Positions 35,747-45,059 of a stretch of DNA of 45,747 nucleotides are shown here, piece after piece. This stretch comes from Burkholderiaceae bacterium (GTDB lineage Bacteria; Pseudomonadota; Gammaproteobacteria; Burkholderiales; Burkholderiaceae): positions 1-45,747 of the forward strand of contig JAGTRK010000009.1 of NCBI GenBank assembly GCA_018261955.1, given 5' to 3'. The notes beneath the pieces were generated by a model, which worked only from the letters and a program-made list of their open reading frames with translations, did not search any database and was not told where the DNA came from. The position numbers and the translations under genes are program-made. The number at the start of each line of letters is the position of its first letter. Position 1 is the stretch's first letter.

Positions 35747-35909
35747 ATTTATGGGGCGCAAATTGTTCATTTTCCGCGCCGAGGATGGCTTTCAAACCAA
35801 TTGGTAAAAATTAGCAAAACAAATCCACTGGTTTTGTAAACCATTGCGTACAAGCCCAGCATGACACTGCTCATCCATACACAAACGCCACGTCACAGCG
35901 CAAATTCAC

Positions 35910-35927
35910 GTAAAATGTCGATTTTAC
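35910..35927 (+). promoter_or_regulatory. Small palindrome before msrA
   Basis: GTAAAAT and its exact complement ATTTTAC flank GTCG, ending 27 bases before the msrA ATG. It could be an operator half-site pair or a weak hairpin; AT-rich, with no flanking T-run. Confidence 0.3.
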
Positions 35928-35954
35928 TCAGAGCCAGAGTCACGAGGTCACGCC

Positions 35955-36524
35955 ATGTCACGTTCCATGCCCATCCCCAAAATCGCGCCCGAAGGGCTCG
36001 AATTCGCCACACTCGCAGGCGGCTGCTTTTGGTGCTTAGAAACCGCATTGTTTGAAGTCAAAGGCGTAGTGGATGTCGAGTCGGGCTATGCGGGCAGTGG
36101 TCATACGCCCGCAACCTACGAGGCCGTATGCACGGGCGACACGGGGTTGGCAGAAGTCGTGCATATCCTATTTGACCCTGCGGTATTGACCTATGAGGAC
36201 TTGCTCAAAATATTTTTCGTGCTGCACGACCCGACCACGCTCAACCGCCAAGGCAACGATGTCGGCACGCAATACCGCAGTGCAATTTTCACCCACAACG
36301 ACACACAAGCACAGGTTGCTCGCGAAATGAAATCCTGGGTGACGCAGGTGATTGAGCAAACCGTTGTGACTGAAATCACACCGTTTGTCGCCGAGCAATA
36401 CACCCGCGCTGAGGACTACCATCAGGAGTATTTCGAACACAACCCCGAAAATACCTATTGCCAGATGGTGATACCGTATAAATTGAGCAAGTTAAGAGCG
36501 AATTTTGTGGGGATGTTGAAGTAA
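35955..36524 (+). CDS. msrA: Peptide-methionine (S)-S-oxide reductase
   Basis: Repairs oxidised methionine (S-sulfoxide) in proteins using thioredoxin. The 189-residue protein has AGGCFWCLE with the catalytic C24, the substrate-pocket residues in GTQYRSAIF, and YHQEYFEHNPENTYCQMVIPYKL at the C-terminus. No signal peptide, so cytosolic. GAGG lies about 8 bases upstream of the ATG. It is divergent from pckG. Confidence 0.95.
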   Translation: MSRSMPIPKIAPEGLEFATLAGGCFWCLETALFEVKGVVDVESGYAGSGHTPATYEAVCTGDTGLAEVVHILFDPAVLTYEDLLKIFFVLHDPTTLNRQGNDVGTQYRSAIFTHNDTQAQVAREMKSWVTQVIEQTVVTEITPFVAEQYTRAEDYHQEYFEHNPENTYCQMVIPYKLSKLRANFVGMLK

Positions 36525-36538
36525 ATCAACGCTGCATT

Positions 36539-36583
36539 TATAGAGTGCAATACACAAAAAAAAACCGCTTTCTGCGCTCTATA
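36539..36583. repeat. Inverted repeat between msrA and the P-loop gene
   Basis: Arms TATAGAGTGCA (36539-36549) and TGCGCTCTATA (36573-36583) pair over 11 positions with one G-U. The 23-base loop contains nine A (36556-36564). There is no T-run after the stem. It may mark the left edge of the AT-rich P-loop gene insertion, or be an unusual terminator for msrA. Confidence 0.5.
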
Positions 36584-36629
36584 GGTTACGAGTAAAACAT
36601 AAATTTAAATTTTGTAAGGAAAACATGTG

Positions 36630-37115
36630 ATGAGGCAATTAATACTTAACGTCAAAGGGGCATCTAATACTGGTAAATCTTCTACAATCCGCACTTTATA
36701 TAAAGAGATAGTTAAAACAGCCAATTATGACTCACTTGAAATTTTTGATACCAACCACAAACCCGCCACTGATGTAGCAGAAGATTTTGTTTGCGTCTTC
36801 AATATTCGTGGCGTGCTAATTGGCTTAGCGAGTCAAGGTGATGCTCTCAACCAAGTTAAATCTCATTTCAATTTCTTAACCAATGTTAAAAAAGCACAAA
36901 TTATCGTATGTGCTACAAGGAGCAGAGGGGGTTCTGTCGATTTCATTAAGAGTCACCAAGAATCTGGGTTTGAAGTTCTTTTATATCAAACAAGTTATAA
37001 AAAAACCGAGATCGAACAAACTAACGCAAACTGCTATAAAGCTATTGTCATTTTAGAAAAAATTTATGGGCGAATCTGTGTTGACAAGCAAATTTTTCAA
37101 ACTTATCAATCATGA
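36630..37115 (+). CDS. Small P-loop NTPase-like protein of unknown function
   Basis: I do not recognise the family. The 161-residue protein (start ATG 36630; a GTG just before, at 36627, has the better ribosome-binding-site spacing) opens [21 protein letters not shown], a Walker A motif (GASNTGKSS). After it come [19 protein letters not shown] and [21 protein letters not shown], where [10 protein letters not shown] could be a Walker B-like strand. It has no transmembrane segment. Codon use is clearly more AT-rich than in msrA and metH2, suggesting recent acquisition. Its TGA overlaps the metH2 ATG (ATGA), so metH2 translation may depend on it. Confidence 0.7.
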   Translation: MRQLILNVKGASNTGKSSTIRTLYKEIVKTANYDSLEIFDTNHKPATDVAEDFVCVFNIRGVLIGLASQGDALNQVKSHFNFLTNVKKAQIIVCATRSRGGSVDFIKSHQESGFEVLLYQTSYKKTEIEQTNANCYKAIVILEKIYGRICVDKQIFQTYQS

Positions 37116-39751
37116 CCACAACCCACCGCAACCTCCGCCTATCAGGCCTCGAGCCCTTCGTTATCGACGATCAATCTTTATTTGTCAATGTCGGTGAGCG
37201 CACCAATGTCACAGGCTCCAAAGCTTTTGCCCGCATGATTCTCAACAATCAATTTGATGAGGCGTTGTCTGTCGCACGTCAGCAGGTTGAGAACGGCGCG
37301 CAGATTATCGACATCAATATGGACGAGGCGATGCTCGATTCAAAGGTCGCGATGGTGCGTTTTTTGAATTTAATTGCCTCTGAACCCGATATTTCGCGCG
37401 TGCCGATTATGCTCGATTCGTCCAAATGGGAAGTCATCGAAGCGGGCTTGCAATGTGTGCAGGGCAAACCCGTGGTCAATTCGATTTCGCTCAAAGAGGG
37501 CGAAGCGGCGTTTATAGCCCACGCGCAAAAAATCATGCGCTATGGCGCGGCGGCGATTGTGATGGCGTTCGATGAGGATGGGCAAGCCGATACGTTTGAG
37601 CGCAAAACTCAAATTTGTAAACGCTCCTACGACATCCTCACACAGCAGGTCGGTTTTCCGCGCGAGGACATTATTTTTGACCCCAATATTTTTGCGGTCG
37701 CCACGGGGATTGAGGAGCACAACAATTACGCCGTGGACTTTATCAATGCCACGCGCTGGATTAAAGAGAACCTACCGTTCGCGTTAGTCAGCGGCGGCGT
37801 GTCGAATGTGTCGTTTTCCTTCCGTGGCAACGAGCCTGTGCGCGAAGCGATACACACGGTGTTTCTCTACCATGCGATTGCCGCTGGCATGGACATGGGG
37901 ATTGTCAACGCGGGGCAACTCGGCGTGTACAACGATTTGGATCCATTACTCAAGGAGCGCGTTGAGGATGTGGTACTCAATCGTCGCACCGATGCGACTG
38001 AGCGTTTATTAGAGATTGCCGAGCAATTCAAAGGCGATGGCAAAAAAACCGAAGTCAATCTCGCATGGCGCGAACTACCCGTACAAGAGCGTTTGACGCA
38101 TTCACTGGTACACGGCATCACACAGTTTATCGACGAAGACACCGAGGAGTGTCGACTGAATGCGGCGCGTCCGATTGAGGTCATCGAAGGCCCGCTGATG
38201 AACGGCATGGGCGTGGTCGGTGATTTGTTTGGCGAAGGCAAAATGTTTTTACCGCAGGTGGTCAAATCCGCTCGCGTGATGAAGCAAGCCGTGGCGCATT
38301 TGATTCCGTTTATTGAGCAAGAGAAAGCCGATGCGATTGCGCGTGGTGATGCGCAGGCTTCGCGCTCACAAGCGCGGGTGGTGATGGCCACGGTCAAGGG
38401 TGACGTGCATGACATTGGTAAAAACATCGTCACCGTGGTCTTGCAGTGTAATAATTTTGAAGTCGAAAATATGGGCGTGATGGTGCCTTGTGCGCAAATT
38501 TTAGCCAAGGCCAAAGAATTGGACGCCGATGTGATTGGTCTGTCAGGCTTAATCACACCGTCATTGGAAGAAATGACTTATGTCGCCCAAGAAATGGAGC
38601 GCGACGAGTATTTCCGCTCGCGTCAAATCCCATTGATGATTGGTGGCGCGACCACTTCACGCGTACACACCGCCGTTAAAATCGCGCCGCATTACAGCGG
38701 CCCTGTGGTGTGGGTACCCGATGCCTCGCGCTCGGTGACGGTGTTGCAACAAATTTTAAGCAACCGCGAAGCGTTTTTGCTCGAACACAATGCCGAATAC
38801 AAACGCGTGCGCACGCAACACGCCAACAAAAAAGGACAAACCCTCATCAGTGCGGAGCAAGCCCGTGCGAATAAATTGCAGATTGATTGGGCGCATTACA
38901 CACCGCCCAAACCTGCGGTGCTCGGTCGCCAAGTGATTGAGGACATGGACATCGCCACACTCGTGCCCTATATTGACTGGACACCGTTTTTCCAAACATG
39001 GGATCTCATTGGCACGTATCCGAAAATTTTTAACGATGCAATCGTGGGTACGCATGCCAAAGCAGTGTTTGACGATGCGCAAAAAATGCTCGCCAAAATC
39101 GTCGCTGGAAAGTGGCTCACCGCCAAAGGTGCGTACGGCCTATACCCCGCACAAACTGTGAACGACGATGAAATCGCGCTGTACGCAGACGAGGCGAAAA
39201 CTCAGGAGTTGCTGCGCTGGAATTCGGGTCGTCAACGCAATGAAAAACAAGTGATTGACGGCGTGCGCCGCCCGAATCTGTCACTGGCAGACTTTGTCGC
39301 GCCTGCTGATTCAGGCAAGGCAGACTACGTCGGGATGTTCGCCGTGACTGCAGGTTTGGAAATGGAACAGCGCATCGCACAATTTGAAGCCGCGCACGAT
39401 GATTACAACAGCATTATGTTCAAAGCCTTGGCCGATCGTTTGGTCGAAGCCTTTGCCGAATACCTGCACGAAAAAATTCGTAAAGTCGATTGGGGCTACG
39501 CGCCGAACGAGCAATTGAGCGCGCAGCAACTGATTAAAGAGGAGTATCAAGGCATCCGCCCCGCCCCAGGTTATCCAGCCTGTCCTGCGCACGACATCAA
39601 AACCGATGTGTTCCGCGTGTTGGATGCGAATGCGATTGGCATGCGTTTGACCGAAAGCCTTGCGATGTGGCCTGCCTCATCGGTCAGTGGGTTTTATTTC
39701 TCACATCCTGATTCACGCTATTTTAATGTGGGGACGATAGAGACGGTCTAA
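37112..39751 (+). CDS. metH: Methionine synthase, folate-, B12- and activation modules (C-terminal part of MetH)
   Basis: Carries the remaining modules of cobalamin-dependent methionine synthase in 879 residues. The pterin-binding domain is at about 15-300 ([26 protein letters not shown]). The cobalamin domain at about 310-560 has the DxHxxG motif in [11 protein letters not shown] with the lower-ligand H433. The reactivation domain at about 560-879 has [15 protein letters not shown]. The homocysteine module is encoded at 31251-32294. The start overlaps the P-loop gene stop. Its TAA overlaps the TAG of the convergent histidine kinase gene, with no terminator between. Confidence 0.95.
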   Translation: MTTTHRNLRLSGLEPFVIDDQSLFVNVGERTNVTGSKAFARMILNNQFDEALSVARQQVENGAQIIDINMDEAMLDSKVAMVRFLNLIASEPDISRVPIMLDSSKWEVIEAGLQCVQGKPVVNSISLKEGEAAFIAHAQKIMRYGAAAIVMAFDEDGQADTFERKTQICKRSYDILTQQVGFPREDIIFDPNIFAVATGIEEHNNYAVDFINATRWIKENLPFALVSGGVSNVSFSFRGNEPVREAIHTVFLYHAIAAGMDMGIVNAGQLGVYNDLDPLLKERVEDVVLNRRTDATERLLEIAEQFKGDGKKTEVNLAWRELPVQERLTHSLVHGITQFIDEDTEECRLNAARPIEVIEGPLMNGMGVVGDLFGEGKMFLPQVVKSARVMKQAVAHLIPFIEQEKADAIARGDAQASRSQARVVMATVKGDVHDIGKNIVTVVLQCNNFEVENMGVMVPCAQILAKAKELDADVIGLSGLITPSLEEMTYVAQEMERDEYFRSRQIPLMIGGATTSRVHTAVKIAPHYSGPVVWVPDASRSVTVLQQILSNREAFLLEHNAEYKRVRTQHANKKGQTLISAEQARANKLQIDWAHYTPPKPAVLGRQVIEDMDIATLVPYIDWTPFFQTWDLIGTYPKIFNDAIVGTHAKAVFDDAQKMLAKIVAGKWLTAKGAYGLYPAQTVNDDEIALYADEAKTQELLRWNSGRQRNEKQVIDGVRRPNLSLADFVAPADSGKADYVGMFAVTAGLEMEQRIAQFEAAHDDYNSIMFKALADRLVEAFAEYLHEKIRKVDWGYAPNEQLSAQQLIKEEYQGIRPAPGYPACPAHDIKTDVFRVLDANAIGMRLTESLAMWPASSVSGFYFSHPDSRYFNVGTIETV

Positions 39752-42078
39752 TCATGTGGAATTGGGTAACTGGATTTTGGAAACCGCAAAGTAAATACAC
39801 TTCCCTCATGTAACCGGCTTTCAATTTCCAGCACACCGTTGTGACGACGCATAATCGTTTGTACAACACTTAAACCAATACCCAAACTGCCTGCCGCATC
39901 GCCATGAACAAGTCGAGCAACTGGCAAGGTCTGTGCGTTGGCTTGAATAGACGCCAGTTGCTGTTCACTCATGCCCATGCCTTGATCTCGAACCGCCAAG
40001 CAAACCCATGATTCCTCGACCGAAACCGTGATAAAAACACAACTCGAATCTCTACTGTAGCGCACAGCGTTTGACAACAAATTCATGACCGCACGTCGAA
40101 TTAAGCCGGCATCTGCACGAAGCCATAACCCTTCATATACATCATCAGCAACTTCATCCATCACCAGTTTGATTTTTTTCATGCTCGCTATATGATAAAG
40201 TTCGTCCATCATCTCTTGTGCGACAGAAGTCAAATTAACCTCTGAGAGCACCAAATGATCATGCTGCGCTTGGGTCAACGCCACCATATCATTCGCCCAA
40301 TCCAAGGTGCGATGAACGTGATAAGTTATTTCTTCACGTAGCTTAGGTGACTCAGTCGGATACAAATCCAGCACTGCCAAAATCGCCACCTGTGGCGTTC
40401 GTAAGTCATGAGAAAGAAATTTGATTAAATCAGCACGTGTTTGTTGGGCTTGACGCTCGTTGGTTAACTCAAGCAAATTCACCAACCAAGCATTCGACTG
40501 AGCCTCATCACTTTTGGCAATTGACACAATTTGCAGTAAAAATATACCCGCCGCCCCAGACAACTCTCGACCATTCAGCCGCTCAAAGTCCCCAACTATC
40601 GCATCCCAAGGCCAGTTGTCTACCTGATCATCAATCATGGCAAACACGGATTTGAGCGTCGCATGCTCAGTGGATTTATCCATATGTATTCTGGTGTAAA
40701 TGGTATCCGCTTGTTGATTGTGAAAGCGGATCACACCCGCGTCATCGACCACAAACAAAGCCGACGGAAGATGCGCTAAGCTTTCACTGACCAAAGCATG
40801 CAACCGATGCGTGTAGTTCATTCCGAGTTCCAGTGCATGGGGTGAAAACCCAGTCGTTGCATGCCCGCTTAGAAGAGGTAAAAGACCACCTGCCGAGGTC
40901 TGAACCTCGCGCCATTCATCCTGTGCATAGCGCACAATCACTGCCAATCTGCGCCAACTCCAAAGCAAATACACCCACAACAAACCGATAACTGTCAACG
41001 TAGGGGGTAACCAGATATAATGCCACCACATCAATCCCAAAACCAATCCCACGAAACCTACCAATATCGTCAAAAATAACCATAAGTGAAATCGTTCTCT
41101 GACCAACAAAAATCCGAACATCAATAAAACAATCGGTAACGCCAATGCGTACCATACATCCACAGTTTGAACCATCAATCCATTTTTCAAACCATCCATC
41201 AAACTGGCATGAATCTCAATACCCGAAACTGTACCGTCCTGTCCCGATGCAGGCGTAGTAAACTGATCGCCCAGCCCCAACGCGGTTGCTCCGACCAATA
41301 CATATTTATCACGAAGAAAATCGGCTGAGACTTCACCATCCACAATACTGCGGTATGAGATGGTCATGTAGCCGCCCTTGGGTACATTTAAAGGCAAACC
41401 ATATGCCCCACCCGAGAGTTCCGTTGCTTGTGCGCGTTGAGTCACCAATGCTCTCTGTGGTTCTGACTTATCCAACATCAATAACTGCAAACCCAAAGCA
41501 TTAAATGTCTCGCCACCTTGTTGATAGCGTAACCGCATGCTGCGCACCACACCATCCATATCGGTTGTCACAGCGATATGTCCCGTCATTGCTTGAGGAA
41601 AAATGGGTTTTAGCAAAGTAAATCTCCCATCAAAACCAACACGCTCATTCGTTGGCATTAACAACAATGGCAACACCAAATTGGGCGTTTTGTTAATCGC
41701 TCGAGACAATAACTCATCATCAACTTTGTTTGATGATGGCTCAACAAACAATACATCAAACAAGACACCACGAGGCTTAGCCTGTGCAAGTTTCATCAAA
41801 AAATCCGCATGAACTTTTCGATTCCACGGCCAACGCCCAAACTGTGCCAAACTGTCTTCATCGATTGCAACCACCACAATATCCGCATCCGCCACACGCT
41901 CATGAGATGACAATACACGATCATAAACATAATCATTCGCCAACAGAACCGAGCGCGTTCCCGACAACCACCCAATCAAACTCAAGGCAGTTAACAAAAT
42001 CAGCAGCCACTCAAACACCAATCGCCGCAATAAGCGGCGACTGGTAGAATGATGTGCAATTTTGGGGAAATTTATCAT
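39748..42078 (-). CDS. CHASE2-domain sensor histidine kinase
   Basis: Membrane sensor kinase of 776 residues. After one transmembrane segment (about 20-40) comes a periplasmic CHASE2 domain (about 45-300; [16 protein letters not shown] and [15 protein letters not shown] are typical), then three membrane segments (about 308-375). A PAS-like domain (about 430-540), a HisKA dimerisation domain with phospho-acceptor H557 ([10 protein letters not shown]), and an ATPase domain follow, the latter with N670 ([10 protein letters not shown]), DQGMGMS and GLSVVQ. It is the last gene of the regulator-FecR-kinase operon; its partner is the regulator at 43134-43934. Confidence 0.93.
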   Translation of the reverse strand: MINFPKIAHHSTSRRLLRRLVFEWLLILLTALSLIGWLSGTRSVLLANDYVYDRVLSSHERVADADIVVVAIDEDSLAQFGRWPWNRKVHADFLMKLAQAKPRGVLFDVLFVEPSSNKVDDELLSRAINKTPNLVLPLLLMPTNERVGFDGRFTLLKPIFPQAMTGHIAVTTDMDGVVRSMRLRYQQGGETFNALGLQLLMLDKSEPQRALVTQRAQATELSGGAYGLPLNVPKGGYMTISYRSIVDGEVSADFLRDKYVLVGATALGLGDQFTTPASGQDGTVSGIEIHASLMDGLKNGLMVQTVDVWYALALPIVLLMFGFLLVRERFHLWLFLTILVGFVGLVLGLMWWHYIWLPPTLTVIGLLWVYLLWSWRRLAVIVRYAQDEWREVQTSAGGLLPLLSGHATTGFSPHALELGMNYTHRLHALVSESLAHLPSALFVVDDAGVIRFHNQQADTIYTRIHMDKSTEHATLKSVFAMIDDQVDNWPWDAIVGDFERLNGRELSGAAGIFLLQIVSIAKSDEAQSNAWLVNLLELTNERQAQQTRADLIKFLSHDLRTPQVAILAVLDLYPTESPKLREEITYHVHRTLDWANDMVALTQAQHDHLVLSEVNLTSVAQEMMDELYHIASMKKIKLVMDEVADDVYEGLWLRADAGLIRRAVMNLLSNAVRYSRDSSCVFITVSVEESWVCLAVRDQGMGMSEQQLASIQANAQTLPVARLVHGDAAGSLGIGLSVVQTIMRRHNGVLEIESRLHEGSVFTLRFPKSSYPIPHD

Positions 42079-42087
42079 CGACCCACC

Positions 42088-43104
42088 CTATTTGTCAGTG
42101 ATATTTTTCGTGTTTTTTAGAAACAAATAAGTCTGTGTCAAACCACGCAAGCCGCGCTGATCCAGTGCCGCCAAGCGAACATAGTAAAACCCATCGGGCA
42201 AATCACGTCCAGGAACAACCACTCGTCCGCCCTGGTCTGGACTGTCCTGTTCAGCTACCACATCGAGAAATTTGGCATCACGCGCCACCTGAGCCACATA
42301 CTTGACCGCGCCTTCAACCGTAGAAACCTCAAAAGAAAAATCATTACTGCGTTGCGCACGCACATTCGTCCAAATGGGTGCAACCAATAATTTCTGTATA
42401 TCTGATGTTGGATTGAATGTCGGACCAATACGTGCCGAATGATTATCAGTCACCACCAATGATCTAGAACACGATAGCACAGGTCGAACCACCACCACGC
42501 CATCCGCAACCGACACACCACTGTCTCCACGTCCTAAATCATACTCAACTGTGAAATGCGTGCCACGAACCCCCAACACACCATTGGGCACCGTTATCTC
42601 AAAAGTGCTGCGCTTGGCATTCGGTTTTTTGACCACGCGATTCTCAATTGAACCTTGCAATAACTCATACCGAGCCACCGAGGCACTGGCTTGTTTGAGC
42701 GCAACTTTCGCATTGGATGGCAAAACACTGATTACGCCAGAACCGAGCACAATCGTCACAAAACTTTGACGACCCGTTTCTACCACATCGTCAAGCAATA
42801 ATTCTGACCCAATGATCAATGGACGATTGACCAATTGCCCTGCGCGCGAAACCAGTATCACGTCGCCTTTAAGTTTAAGAACTTTCGCAGGGTACAACTT
42901 CGTTGAAATCTGTTTTGGTTGCCTGAGTGGTGATTTTTTAGGATACGAAGAAGCCGTGCCTTTTTTAATAGAATTGTTGGGCAGTGGTTTAAGCACCGAT
43001 GAAATGTCTGGTTCGGGGGCGCAAGACTCCTGTGCCAAAGCAGAAGCACTCATGCAAACCGAAACCACCAACCAAAAGGAGCGCATTAGCAATTGGTTCA
43101 TCAT
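42088..43104 (-). CDS. Exported FecR-domain protein
   Basis: A signal peptide (MMNQLLMRSFWLVVSVCMSASALAQ) sends it across the inner membrane. A FecR domain follows: KGDVILVSRAGQLVNRPLIIG, then FVTIVLGSGVISVLP and FEITVPNGVLGVRGTHFTVEYD. A C-terminal fibronectin-like stretch has DLPDGFYYVRLAALDQRGL. Unlike sigma-factor regulators it has no cytoplasmic tail, so it is probably a periplasmic sensory partner. Starts at 43131 or a TTG at 43137 are also possible (the latter would overlap the regulator stop); 43104 is chosen because it puts the signal peptide at the terminus. Gap to the kinase gene is 9 bases. Confidence 0.83.
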   Translation of the reverse strand: MMNQLLMRSFWLVVSVCMSASALAQESCAPEPDISSVLKPLPNNSIKKGTASSYPKKSPLRQPKQISTKLYPAKVLKLKGDVILVSRAGQLVNRPLIIGSELLLDDVVETGRQSFVTIVLGSGVISVLPSNAKVALKQASASVARYELLQGSIENRVVKKPNAKRSTFEITVPNGVLGVRGTHFTVEYDLGRGDSGVSVADGVVVVRPVLSCSRSLVVTDNHSARIGPTFNPTSDIQKLLVAPIWTNVRAQRSNDFSFEVSTVEGAVKYVAQVARDAKFLDVVAEQDSPDQGGRVVVPGRDLPDGFYYVRLAALDQRGLRGLTQTYLFLKNTKNITDK

Positions 43105-43133
43105 TATCCAATCAAATTTTAAACCATCCATCG

Positions 43134-43934
43134 TCAATGACTGTCCAGACGATACCCAAACCCGTACACGGACCGTAACACAAATCCGCGTTCAGGTGAC
43201 AGTGCTAACTTTGTTCGAACTCGGTGAAGGTGCGTATCCAACGCGCGACTGTTGGTCACATCACTACGTTTCCACACAGCCTTGAAAATCGCATCTCGCG
43301 ACAGCAGTACACCGATATTGCTAAAAAACAACAAAGCCAAAGCAAATTCACGTTCGGTTAATTGCACTGTTTGATGGTCAAAAGTCACTTCGAGGTCAAG
43401 ACGATTAAAATGGTAGCCCGAAATTTCTATTTGCGCTGGTAATTCATCCAAATCATCACCCAACTGATGACTCACATTTAAATCAGACAAAGAATTCGAA
43501 TTGGACGATGGTGGCAACTCAGGCTTGACAGACTCACGAGATTGTATTATCCGCTGACGATTTACCAGCCGCCGCACACGCGCCACCAACTCTTTGGGAC
43601 GAAAAGGTTTCACCACGTAATCGTCAGCACCAGCGACAAGGCTATTGACCACCTCTTCTTCATTGTCTAACGCGGTCAGCATGATGACAGGCGTATATTT
43701 CTGAGTATATTGACGCAACCACTGTAAAACCACATCACCACTTATATCGGGCAATTGCCTATCGAGTAACACACAATCAAAAGAATCTTTTCTAAGGGCT
43801 TCTAAAAGTTCAAGTCCACTATTAAACAAACAACACTCCATTGGTTCGCCCCAAACCTCACCACCACCGCCAATCAAAGCCTGCTCAATTAACTGTAATT
43901 GAGTTTTTTCATCGTCAAGGATTGCTATTTTCAT
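43134..43934 (-). CDS. OmpR-family response regulator
   Basis: DNA-binding response regulator of 266 residues from the ATG at 43932-43934 (an extra seven-residue start is less likely). The receiver domain has acidic D8-D9, phospho-acceptor D58 (CVLLDRQLPDIS), a Thr in MLTALD and Lys in VVKPFRPKE. An unusually long linker of about 50 residues, rich in Ser, Asn and Pro, separates it from the winged-helix domain (LTEREFALALLFFSN, RALDTHLHRVRTKL, VYGFGYRL). It is the first gene of the operon with FecR and the CHASE2 kinase. Targets unknown; the adjacent OmpA-like and adhesin genes are candidates. Confidence 0.93.
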   Translation of the reverse strand: MKIAILDDEKTQLQLIEQALIGGGGEVWGEPMECCLFNSGLELLEALRKDSFDCVLLDRQLPDISGDVVLQWLRQYTQKYTPVIMLTALDNEEEVVNSLVAGADDYVVKPFRPKELVARVRRLVNRQRIIQSRESVKPELPPSSNSNSLSDLNVSHQLGDDLDELPAQIEISGYHFNRLDLEVTFDHQTVQLTEREFALALLFFSNIGVLLSRDAIFKAVWKRSDVTNSRALDTHLHRVRTKLALSPERGFVLRSVYGFGYRLDSH

Positions 43935-44012
43935 GCTCGCTTTCAACAAAAACAACGCTGACGTCTAATTATATACCTATACGCACATCCCGCAGGTAAA
44001 AAAATAACAATT

Positions 44013-44050
44013 GCGCTTGCGCACCACCGACCAACTTAAATATCGGTGGT
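44013..44050 (-). terminator. Candidate terminator after the BamE/OmpA-like gene
   Basis: On the minus strand a stem ACCACCGA/TCGGTGGT (44043-44050 with 44023-44030, 12-base loop) is followed by a small GCGC-rich hairpin and then TTGTTATTTTTTT. The T-run is displaced from the stem, so the call is weak. The remaining bases to the regulator start (43935-44012) show nothing else. Confidence 0.35.
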
Positions 44051-44080
44051 ACACAAACACGTCACATCCGAGCAATAGGC

Positions 44081-44857
44081 TTATTTATCGCCATTGACCG
44101 ACACCACAATCCGACGGTTCGGTGCCAAACATTCAATCACACTTGGTGATTTCGCACCCGCACAGTTGACCACAGGTTCAGAAGCACCACGACCAACCGC
44201 TCGAATCAATGATTCAGACACACCCTCACTGACCAAAAACTGTTTGACCGTCTCTGCGCGCGCTTGACTCAATTTCATGTTGTCGGCCGCACTGCCAATT
44301 CTATCGGTGTACCCACTCACCGTCACTTGACGTACTTTAGAAAAACCCGTTTTAATCTGCATTGCCAATTCACCCAAACGAGCGCGACCTGATGCTTGCA
44401 AATCCGCCCAACCCGAACGACCAAAAGCAAACAAACCATCTGCCCCCAAAGTCATAGAATGCGTCTGATTGACCACTTTATCTGCCATAAATCGAGCACA
44501 GACCTCATCACGCCAATGCGTGCTGGTGACAATCATATCTTTATTAAACAAAACCTTATACTGACAACTGACACGTTCTGAACCATTACCAGTCAAGAAA
44601 CTAAATAAGTAATCCCATTCATGCACACCCGCCAAACCCTCTGAAGTGTGCGGATTATTGAGCAACAAACGAACTTGTTTCTTTGAAATACCCGTCACCA
44701 CACGACGCACATTTGGAGGATTGATTAAATCCCCTGTTATCACGTGATAACTATTCAAGTCAGGCCATATCAAATTGTCCGCAGTAGACTGCGCTGACGC
44801 ATTTGCGCCCATTACCATTGCCGCTAATGCAGCCAACCCCATTATCAATCGTTTCAT
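44081..44857 (-). CDS. Outer-membrane protein with BamE-like and OmpA domains
   Basis: A 258-residue exported protein: signal peptide MKRLIMGLAALAAMVMGANASAQ, a SmpA/OmlA (BamE-like) domain at about 45-120 (VVTGISKKQVRLLLNNPHTS, FSFLTG, QYKVLFNKDMIVTSTHW), and a C-terminal OmpA peptidoglycan-binding domain. The OmpA part has VSGYTDRIGS, LSQARAETVKQFLVSEGV and NRRIVVSV. There is no lipobox Cys at the signal cleavage site, so it is probably periplasmic or peptidoglycan-bound rather than a lipoprotein. AAAGGTG precedes the ATG. It probably links envelope to wall and may serve the neighbouring adhesin. Confidence 0.9.
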   Translation of the reverse strand: MKRLIMGLAALAAMVMGANASAQSTADNLIWPDLNSYHVITGDLINPPNVRRVVTGISKKQVRLLLNNPHTSEGLAGVHEWDYLFSFLTGNGSERVSCQYKVLFNKDMIVTSTHWRDEVCARFMADKVVNQTHSMTLGADGLFAFGRSGWADLQASGRARLGELAMQIKTGFSKVRQVTVSGYTDRIGSAADNMKLSQARAETVKQFLVSEGVSESLIRAVGRGASEPVVNCAGAKSPSVIECLAPNRRIVVSVNGDK

Positions 44858-45059
44858 GGTACACCTTTTTCGTCATTTAGAAATTCAACATTTTTTCTAA
44901 AAATTAATCTTATATAGCACCGCTCGCACAGGGCTAAACATCGCGTCATCCATCAAGAGATGGTGAGAGGGGTGGTGACTGCTTTTCGTATCTCTGTTTC
45001 TCATACCCATGAACATCTCAGATAACGATATAACAACCTAACAATCACCCACCGCCTCA
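44858..45059 (-). other. Gap between the adhesin and the OmpA-like gene
   Basis: About 200 bases with no gene. On the minus strand TATATAAGAT near 44909-44918 with TTTAGC about 16 bases upstream is a weak promoter candidate for the OmpA-like gene. A CCATC/GATGG hairpin sits near 44950. Nothing else is recognised. Confidence 0.4.

Noticed and set aside
37867..38556. A 229-codon minus-strand frame opposite metH2
   Set aside because: Low-complexity Ser/Thr/Arg-rich translation typical of an antisense shadow of a well-conserved gene.
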